DNA of 32,087 nt from contig JAKAFS010000016.1 in NCBI GenBank assembly GCA_021817825.1, forward strand, positions 22,499 through 54,585, in the 5' to 3' direction. The stretch comes from Deltaproteobacteria bacterium (lineage in GTDB: Bacteria > Desulfobacterota > Syntrophia > Syntrophales > UBA5619). How positions within the stretch are numbered: position 1 is the first letter of the stretch; every line of letters begins with the position of its first letter. The translations under genes and the position numbers were made by a program. Under the pieces are notes generated by a model that ran no database searches, was not told the DNA's origin, and saw only the letters and a program-made list of their open reading frames with translations. Positions 26,562-32,087 of the stretch are shown piece by piece.

Positions 26562-27203
26562 ATGAAAGTGATTGCGGTGAACGGAAGCCCCCGGAAGAAT
26601 TGGAATACGGCCACACTCCTGCAAAAGTCCCTTGAAGGAGCGGCATCCCGGGGAGCGGAAACGAAAATCTTCCATTTGTACGAATTGGATTATAAAGGCT
26701 GCATCAGCTGCTTTGCCTGCAAAACCAAGGAGGGCAAAAGTTACGGGCGGTGCGCGGTGAAGGACGACTTGGCGTTGCTCCTCAAAGAGGTCGAAGACGT
26801 CGATGCCATCATTTTGGGCTCCCCGATCTACTACGGATCGGTGACCGGAGCCATGAGGTCCTTTATGGAACGCTTGCTCTATCCTTACTCCATCTATACC
26901 GCCCCCCCGGGGACGCTGTTCCCCCGGAAAATCAGGACGGGCTTCATCTATACGCTCAACGCCAGCGAGGAGATGACAAAGAAGCTCGGCCATGACCGGC
27001 ACTTCGCCGCCAACGCCATGCTGCTCGAGAGAATTTTCGGTCCTTCGGAAATGCTGTGCAGCTATGACACATACCAGTTCGAGGATTATTCGAAGGTGGT
27101 TGCTCCGCGTTTCGATCCCCTCCAGAAAGCCCGGCGGAGAGCGGACGTATTTCCCTTGGATTGTGAGAACGCCTTTGCGATGGGTGCCAGGATGGTGAAC
27201 TGA
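26562..27203 (+). CDS. Flavodoxin-fold NAD(P)H:FMN reductase / iron-sulfur flavoprotein-like
   Basis: 213 residues. The N-terminus VIAVNGSPRKNWNTATLL is the FMN-phosphate loop of the NADPH-dependent FMN reductase family, and LGSPIYYGSVTGAMRSFMER is the second flavin-binding motif. Cysteines at 47, 50, 53 and 64 (CX2CX2CX10C) sit where iron-sulfur flavoproteins hold a [4Fe-4S] cluster, although the last spacing is longer than the usual range. It probably reduces a quinone, oxygen species or an electron carrier in an anaerobe. TAGGAGG precedes ATG 26562. Its stop overlaps the start of the next MFS gene by one base, giving tight translational coupling, so transport and reduction may concern the same compound. 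Confidence 0.88.
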   Translation: MKVIAVNGSPRKNWNTATLLQKSLEGAASRGAETKIFHLYELDYKGCISCFACKTKEGKSYGRCAVKDDLALLLKEVEDVDAIILGSPIYYGSVTGAMRSFMERLLYPYSIYTAPPGTLFPRKIRTGFIYTLNASEEMTKKLGHDRHFAANAMLLERIFGPSEMLCSYDTYQFEDYSKVVAPRFDPLQKARRRADVFPLDCENAFAMGARMVN

Positions 27204-28357
27204 TGTCCATCGCCTTCACCTTCATCCTGTCGTTCTTTCTCCAAATCAGTATGAAGACCGGCCGGGTGATTGTTACCCTCTATGCGCTGAAGCTCGGTGC
27301 TCAGCCCTTTACCGTCGGTGTCTTGGCGGCGATGTTGTCGGTGCTGCCCACATTGCTTTCCTGGCATGTCGGCCGGCTTTCCGACCGCTTCGGGGCCCGC
27401 TGGCTGCTCATGCTCGGAACCGCCGGCGGCATTCTGGGGATGCTGGTCTCCTATATCATTCCCGGCCTTCCCGCCCTCTTCTTGACCTCGGTGATGTATG
27501 GTTTGCTCTCTGCCTTTTCCATCGCTCCGGTGCAAAACCTGGTGGGACTACAGAGCGGACCGCAGAACAGCGCCAAGAATTTCAGCAACCTCAGTCTGGT
27601 GATCACCTTTAGCGAATTTGCCGGCCCATTGCTGGCCGGATTTTCCTTCGATCACGCCGGTCCGGGTGCGGCCTGTCTGATCCTGATGCTGTTGCTGCTG
27701 GTCCCGACTGCAATTCTCGTTGTCTGGGGCGGCAGTTTGCCCCGCGGCACAGGGACCGCAAAGCCGGCGGGGGGCATCCGCATCTTGCTCTCCGAATCCG
27801 GACTCTGGCAGGTACTGGTTACCAGCAGTCTGGTGATCGCAGGGGTCGAGCTCTTCCAGGTCTTCATGCCGATTTATGGGCATGGCATCGGACTGTCCGC
27901 TTCCGCGATCGGGTTCATTCTGGCGCTATACGCTGCGGCGTCGTTCATGGTTCGGTTTTTTCTCCCCTCGCTGATCAAACGGCTCACGGTGGAAGGGGTG
28001 CTGGCCTATTCATTTCTGATCGGGGCCGTGGGCTTTCTGCTGGTGCCCTTTTTCAAGAGCATTGTCGTTCTTTCCCTGGTGTCCTTCTTTTTCGGACTCG
28101 GTATGGGGTGCGGTCAGCCGACGACGGTCATGATGACCTTCAACAATGCCACGCCGGGGCGTTCCGGCGAATCGATGGGGATACGCGTCACGGTCAACAA
28201 TCTCACCCGCGTGCTCAGCCAGGTTGTTTTCGGCTCCGTCGGCTCGGCCTTCGGCCTCTTCGCCGTTTTCTGGGTGAATGCCCTCATGCTGGCCTCCGGA
28301 TGGGCGGTCAGCCGTCCCCGTGCCGCAGGCAGGAAGAAACCGGAACAATCCCCGTGA
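27203..28357 (+). CDS. MFS transporter coupled to the flavoprotein
   Basis: 384 residues with 11-12 hydrophobic segments. Motif A appears as HVGRLSDRFGARWLL between segments 2 and 3, and GMGCGQPTTVMMTFN lies in the second half. The ATG shares its A with the upstream stop (TGATG), so it depends on translation of the flavoprotein gene. Substrate unknown; export of a redox-active compound or uptake of the reductase substrate are both possible. The C-terminus is basic and short. No terminator was found in the 62 bases before the amidohydrolase remnant. Confidence 0.88.
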   Translation: MSIAFTFILSFFLQISMKTGRVIVTLYALKLGAQPFTVGVLAAMLSVLPTLLSWHVGRLSDRFGARWLLMLGTAGGILGMLVSYIIPGLPALFLTSVMYGLLSAFSIAPVQNLVGLQSGPQNSAKNFSNLSLVITFSEFAGPLLAGFSFDHAGPGAACLILMLLLLVPTAILVVWGGSLPRGTGTAKPAGGIRILLSESGLWQVLVTSSLVIAGVELFQVFMPIYGHGIGLSASAIGFILALYAAASFMVRFFLPSLIKRLTVEGVLAYSFLIGAVGFLLVPFFKSIVVLSLVSFFFGLGMGCGQPTTVMMTFNNATPGRSGESMGIRVTVNNLTRVLSQVVFGSVGSAFGLFAVFWVNALMLASGWAVSRPRAAGRKKPEQSP

Positions 28358-28419
28358 TTGTTGCAATGCAGGTTCTGTAGTGAATTTGCCAGTTTGACGG
28401 CCGTAACAGGGAAAGGAGA

Positions 28420-29283
28420 TTGAAAATCGTAGCGGCAACCATCGTTGACATTCATCCTCATATCACCTCTGCCGACAACGGGCGCTATCCGCTGAACCCC
28501 CTGGGAGGAAACCGGTCGGCGTGGTCTGAAAAACGCCGGGCGACGATAGAGGATCTGTTCGGCGCCATGGACGAAGCGGGGGTCGGCAAGGCCGCCATCG
28601 TCCAGTCGGTGAGCACCCACGGCTACGACAACGCCTACCTCGCCGACAGCGTGGCACTGTAGCCCCGGAAGTGCACGGGAGTCTTTTCAGTGGACATGCT
28701 GGCGGCCGATGCGCCCGAGAAGATCCGCTACTGGGTGAAGGAAAGGAACCTCAGCGGGATGCGGGTCTATACGGGGGGACTCACGAACCGGCAGTCGACC
28801 TCGCTGTCCGATCCGAGGACCTTTCCGGGCTGGGAATGCGCGGGCGAACTCGGAATTCCGGTGTCCGTTTCGTTGCGTCCCGAAGGTTCGCCGCAGTTGC
28901 TGGTACTGGTCAAGCAGTTTCCCCAGGTGCGGATCATCGTCGATCACCTGATGGACGTTCCCCTCGAAGAGGGGCCGCCTTATGCAGGAGCGGAGGCCTT
29001 GTTCGCTCTGGCGCGCTACGGGAACGTCTATCTAAAACTGACTTCGATCAACATCCGGGCGTTGCGGAAGGGCAAAGGGTCGCCCGAGACCTTCTTCCCT
29101 CTCCTCAAGAAGTTCGGCGCTTCCCGCATCGCCTGGGGCTCGAACTATCCCGCTTCCGAGGGGACTCTGAAAACGCTGGTGAGTGAAGCCCAGACGGCCC
29201 TGGCGGTGCTGCCGGAGCGGGATCGGGAATGGATTTTCGCCCGGACGGCTCAGTCGCTCTATCCCGTCCTGGCGAACCAATAA
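28420..29283 (+). pseudogene. Amidohydrolase (Amidohydro_2 type) interrupted by an in-frame TAG
   Basis: Two open segments, 28420-28659 and 28663-29283, are in the same frame and together give about 287 residues, the normal size of small metal-dependent hydrolases. The N-terminal part has the metal-binding HxH (DIHPHI) and the C-terminal part VDHLMD and WGSNYPASEG, where Asn replaces the Asp usual in the family. The only break is TAG at 28660-28662. The reading length around it fits intact relatives (ADSVA..P.K.TGVFSVD), so this looks like a nonsense codon rather than a deletion. Restart at GTG 28690 (GGGAG upstream) is possible. The start is TTG 28420, with AAAGGAG unusually close. Alternatives are a sequencing error or UAG read-through. 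Confidence 0.75.
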
Positions 29284-29323
29284 GGGGCCTTGGCAAGGGT
29301 AGGGATTTGAGGACGCCCTTTGC

Positions 29324-29352
29324 TTGACAGGCCAGACGCCTGCCCCTATACT
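29324..29352 (+). promoter_or_regulatory. Near-consensus sigma70 promoter of the hydrolase-exporter operon
   Basis: TTGACA (29324-29329), exactly 17 bases, then TATACT (29347-29352). The expected transcript start near 29359 leaves a ~33-base leader and excludes the TTG at 29320 as start of the hydrolase gene. Confidence 0.8.
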
Positions 29353-29391
29353 CGGCCCACTCAAAAACAAGTCTTATCCAGCGAGGCGGCG

Positions 29392-30237
29392 ATGGCGGAG
29401 ATTCAACAGGACGTTGTGTATGCAAAAGGTTCAGGACGGGATCTGAAGCTGGACCTCTACCGTCCGGATGACGCAGCGGCGACCGGTACGGCGGTGCTGC
29501 TGCTCCATGGCGGCGGATGGCGATTCGGGGACAGAGGGAAGATGGAACGGTTCGGCCTGGAGCTGGCGCGCCTCGGTTTCGTCGCCTTGGCGCCGGAATA
29601 CCGGCTCCTCGGCGAAGCCCCCTGGCCGGCCCAGATCGAAGACGTGAAGGCCGCCATCCGTTGGACGAGGGCGAATGCCGGACGCCTGGAGATTCATCCC
29701 GACCGGATTGCGGTCCAAGGTTTTTCCGCCGGCGGTCATCTGGCCCTCCTGGCCGGCGGCACCCCGGCCCTAGCCGCCTTTGAGGGGAGGGGAGGGAACG
29801 AGGCGGTGTCCGACCGGGTGGCGGCCGTCGTTGCCTTCTTCCCGGCCGTTGCCTTGTCAGTGGAAAACCAGGGACCGGGCATAAAACCCGCTTCCGCTCT
29901 CTTGGGAGAATCGGCGACGGAAGCGGAGGCGAAACAGGCAAGCCCTATTACTTATGCGTCGGCAGACTATCCTCCCACCTTTCTGCTCCACGGCACCGCA
30001 GATACGATCATCCCCTTTACCACGAGCCTACAGATGTTCGAAACGCTCCAGGAAAAAGGGGTTATGGTCGAACTTCACCTCTATCCCGGCCATACCCATG
30101 AGTTCGTCAGGCTGCCGAGCATGTTGGCGACCGTGCAGTCGGAGATCGCCCTTTTTCTCAAACGCACGGTGGTGGACCCGGAGCGCTACATCCAGGAAAA
30201 TCTGTCTCTGAACATGTTCGCGAAGGGGAAAAGATGA
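29392..30237 (+). CDS. Alpha/beta hydrolase, esterase/lipase of the BD-FAE/HSL-like group
   Basis: 281 residues. The oxyanion-hole motif is HGGGW (39-43), the nucleophile elbow GFSAGG (Ser112), the acid HGTADTIIP (Asp204) and the base GHTHEF (His236 most likely). This is a complete triad, as in carboxylesterases of the hormone-sensitive-lipase and BD-FAE families. No signal peptide, so it acts in the cytoplasm on a short ester, lactone or amide. The ATG at 29392 (GAGG 5 bases upstream) lies downstream of a strong promoter. Its end overlaps the start of a DHA2 exporter by four bases (ATGA), so hydrolase and exporter are co-translated and probably handle related compounds. Confidence 0.92.
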   Translation: MAEIQQDVVYAKGSGRDLKLDLYRPDDAAATGTAVLLLHGGGWRFGDRGKMERFGLELARLGFVALAPEYRLLGEAPWPAQIEDVKAAIRWTRANAGRLEIHPDRIAVQGFSAGGHLALLAGGTPALAAFEGRGGNEAVSDRVAAVVAFFPAVALSVENQGPGIKPASALLGESATEAEAKQASPITYASADYPPTFLLHGTADTIIPFTTSLQMFETLQEKGVMVELHLYPGHTHEFVRLPSMLATVQSEIALFLKRTVVDPERYIQENLSLNMFAKGKR

Positions 30238-31643
30238 AGGGCGCTTTGAATCCTCGCCGGGCCGATTCCCCGACCCCGGTGCTCATCGTGACTACCCTGG
30301 TCTGCACCCTTACCCCTTTCATGTCCTCGGCGGTCAACGTCGCCTTGCCCAATATCGGCGCCGAATTCGGCATGGACGCGGTGGACCTGGGCTGGGTGGT
30401 CAACGCCTTCTTCCTGGCCTGCGCGGTGATGCTGGTCGTCTTCGGTCGATTGGCGGATATCCTGGGGAAAATCAAAATATTCAACCTGGGCGTCATCATG
30501 TTCGGAATGGGATCGCTGCTCTGCGCCATCAGCCTGTCGGCCGGGCTCTTCATCGCCGGACGGCTCATTCAGGGTGTCGGCGGCTCGATGACGATCGGTA
30601 CGGGCCTTGCGGCCCTCACCGCCGCCTACCCCCCCGAAGAGCGGGGGCGCGTGCTGGGGATCAACGCCGCCGCGGTCTACTTCGGCCTGTCCATCGGACC
30701 GACGATCGGCGGGTTTCTGACTACCTATTGGGGGTGGCGCAGCAACTTCTACCTGGTCTTCGGACTGCTGCTCTTCTCCTATATCATGACGATCCGCTAT
30801 CTGAATCCCGACGAGGCGGAGGCGCGGGACGAGAAGTTCGATCATGTCGGCTCTCTCCTCTATGTGCCCACCCTTACGGCATTTCTGTACGGTTTTTCCA
30901 ATTTCCTGTCTCCCCACAGTGTCCCCATCCTGGCGGCGGGCGTTGCGGGGTTGGTGGCCTTCATCTTCTGGGAACGCCGCTTTCCCGATCCGCTGATCGA
31001 CCTGCGAATATTCAAGAGCAACCGCCCCTTTATCATGTCCAACCTGGCGACGCTGGTGAACTACGCCGCCGTTTACGCCGTGACGTTGCTGCTCAGCCTC
31101 TATTTTCAGTATAACCGCGGCTTGGCGCCCGAGATGGCGGGGCTGCTGCTGGGGGTCACGCCTGCCGCCCAGGTCGTTTTCGCCCCCCTTGCCGGCCGCT
31201 GGTCCGACCGGATGGACTCGACGAAACTCGCTTCCCTGGGTTTGGGCATCACCACCCTGGGACTGGTTTTGCTTTGCCTCTTCGATGAAGAGACGCCGAT
31301 CCTTTACTTTGTCCTGTGCCTGGCCATCAACGGCGCTGGCTACGGCATCTTCTCCTCGCCCAACATGAATTCCATCATGAGCTCAGCTTCCCGGAAATGG
31401 TACGGGGTGGCCTCGTCGCTGATGGTCACTTCCCGGCAGGTGGGCTGTGTCTTGAGCACGGCCATCACGATGGTGATTTTTTCCATCTTCATCGGTCATG
31501 TGGAGCTTACCGCAGCGCAGCACGGGAGCCTCGCCTTGAGCGCCAAGACGGCCTTTATCATTTTTGCCTGTTTGAACCTCGTCGCCGTTTTCCTCTCCCT
31601 GGCCCGCGGCAAGAGCCGCCCCGCCACGGAACCCACTGCCTAG
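30234..31643 (+). CDS. DHA2-family MFS exporter (EmrB/QacA-like)
   Basis: 469 residues with about 14 membrane segments, as in the DHA2 drug:proton antiporters. The N-terminal VNVALPNIGAEFGMD is the family motif in segment 1, GRLADILGKIKIF is motif A, and GVGGSMTIGTGLAALTAAYPPEERGR and GPTIGGFL (motif C-like) follow. It would expel a lipophilic or organic-acid compound in exchange for protons. No EmrA-type membrane-fusion partner is seen, so it probably works alone in the inner membrane. The ATG is embedded in the last codons of the hydrolase, with AAGGGG five bases upstream. No convincing terminator follows before the next promoter. Confidence 0.93.
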   Translation: MKGALNPRRADSPTPVLIVTTLVCTLTPFMSSAVNVALPNIGAEFGMDAVDLGWVVNAFFLACAVMLVVFGRLADILGKIKIFNLGVIMFGMGSLLCAISLSAGLFIAGRLIQGVGGSMTIGTGLAALTAAYPPEERGRVLGINAAAVYFGLSIGPTIGGFLTTYWGWRSNFYLVFGLLLFSYIMTIRYLNPDEAEARDEKFDHVGSLLYVPTLTAFLYGFSNFLSPHSVPILAAGVAGLVAFIFWERRFPDPLIDLRIFKSNRPFIMSNLATLVNYAAVYAVTLLLSLYFQYNRGLAPEMAGLLLGVTPAAQVVFAPLAGRWSDRMDSTKLASLGLGITTLGLVLLCLFDEETPILYFVLCLAINGAGYGIFSSPNMNSIMSSASRKWYGVASSLMVTSRQVGCVLSTAITMVIFSIFIGHVELTAAQHGSLALSAKTAFIIFACLNLVAVFLSLARGKSRPATEPTA

Positions 31644-31954
31644 AACTATTTCTTTTAACCATCTCTTTTCAGGCGGAAATCTGGAATCCAATGGGATGCC
31701 GGAGGGTCCTGCCCTATCCCGGATCTGGAGCCTGAAAAATGAACAGGAAAAAGATTTGACATGGATTTTTTGTTTTGCTATAAGAAAACACGTTTCGTAA
31801 TGCGGAACAAAGTTCTCCCCATTCCGGCCCAAATGTCATAGAACGGACGATCGAGAAAAAGTCGTTCCTCTTGATAGCGCAGGACAAAAAGTATTGGTGA
31901 AAAAGGGCTTTCCCCGGAAAGAAACCGTTAACATCAAACAAAGGGAGGATTTGT
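31644..31954 (+). other. Intergenic region and ~160-base leader of the TRAP gene
   Basis: No gene is supported. From 31791 on it is the expected 5' leader of the TRAP gene. In it are small symmetric elements: GAAC-AAA-GTTC (about 31806-31816) and CTTTCC-CC-GGAAAG (31908-31921), the latter about 20 bases before the ribosome site. They may be an operator and a leader hairpin. Confidence 0.45.
31756..31784 (+). promoter_or_regulatory. Strong sigma70 promoter for the TRAP solute-binding protein
   Basis: TTGACA (31756-31761), 17 bases and TATAAG (31779-31784) in an AT-rich context. The predicted start near 31791 gives a long leader of about 164 bases. Confidence 0.75.
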
Positions 31955-32087
31955 ATGAAACATTTCAAGTCAGCTATTGTTCTGTGTGTTCTGGCCCTCG
32001 TCTTCGGCGCTGTCCTCACGGCACAGGCCCAGATGGTGCTCAAGCTCTCCGAGATCCACGGCAAGGGCTATCCCACCGAGCTTGCCG
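31955..32087 (+). CDS. TRAP transporter solute-binding protein, DctP type (3' end outside window)
   Basis: Only 44 residues are visible. A signal peptide (MKHFKSAIVLCVLALVFGAVL, cited as MKHFK plus a hydrophobic core to about residue 22, cleavage near AQA) is followed by MVLKLSEIHGKGYPTEL. The latter is the first strand and HP-type loop of DctP-family periplasmic receptors that feed carboxylates to TRAP permeases. AAAGGGAGGA lies five bases before the ATG at 31955. The permease genes should follow outside the window. The ligand cannot be inferred from this fragment. Confidence 0.82.
   Translation, partial: MKHFKSAIVLCVLALVFGAVLTAQAQMVLKLSEIHGKGYPTELA

Noticed and set aside
29320..29391. Upstream TTG start for the alpha/beta hydrolase
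   Set aside because: It lies before the predicted transcription start of a near-consensus promoter, and the ATG at 29392 has a ribosome site.

Overview
The window is a GC-rich (roughly 60% by eye) bacterial chromosome segment. It looks like a strictly anaerobic, metabolically versatile deltaproteobacterium of the Syntrophales/Desulfobacterota type. This is inferred from the mix of genes: many multi-domain PAS/GAF hybrid histidine kinases, an ADP-forming acyl-CoA synthetase next to a BioD-like/DRTGG ATPase, DUF2889, an iron-sulfur-flavoprotein-like reductase, TRAP uptake and several MFS carriers. No rRNA, tRNA, CRISPR array, transposase or phage gene was seen.

Layout. 1-4124: 3' part of a GlmS-like double-SIS protein with an unusual long C-terminal extension, then pyrG (CTP synthase). 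4157-17777: a signalling block with four large sensor kinases (three soluble or membrane hybrid kinases with fused receivers, one dCache membrane kinase with a separate overlapping receiver gene), interrupted by a family 2 glycosyltransferase, a DUF3820 protein and an MFS exporter. None of the kinases has a DNA-binding output partner here. 17952-20360: DUF2889 protein, Dabb protein and an OFA/MCT-like MFS carrier. 20432-23629 (minus strand): ADP-forming acyl-CoA synthetase followed by a BioD/DRTGG protein, an energy-conserving acyl-CoA module. 23630-24157: a relatively AT-rich gap holding an orphan intrinsic terminator, candidate leader RNA and a 27-codon ORF ahead of a bactofilin-like gene. 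24845-26138: a secreted ten-cysteine protein with one CxxCH motif and a membrane-anchored methyltransferase. 26562-28357: an Fe-S flavoprotein-like reductase translationally coupled to an MFS carrier. 28420-29283: an amidohydrolase interrupted by one in-frame TAG. 29324-31643: a near-consensus sigma70 promoter driving an alpha/beta hydrolase overlapping a DHA2-type MFS exporter. 31756-32087: a strong sigma70 promoter, a ~160-nt leader and the start of a TRAP solute-binding protein.

How it fits together (inference): the organism senses many signals through phosphorelays and exchanges small organic acids or xenobiotic-like compounds through TRAP and MFS systems. It makes ATP from acyl-CoA via the Acd-type synthetase. 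The least explained parts are the 23.88-24.13 kb leader/terminator/short-ORF region, the GlmS-like C-terminal extension, the CxxCH protein, and the amber-interrupted amidohydrolase. None of these is proven to be a new system; each is a concrete candidate.
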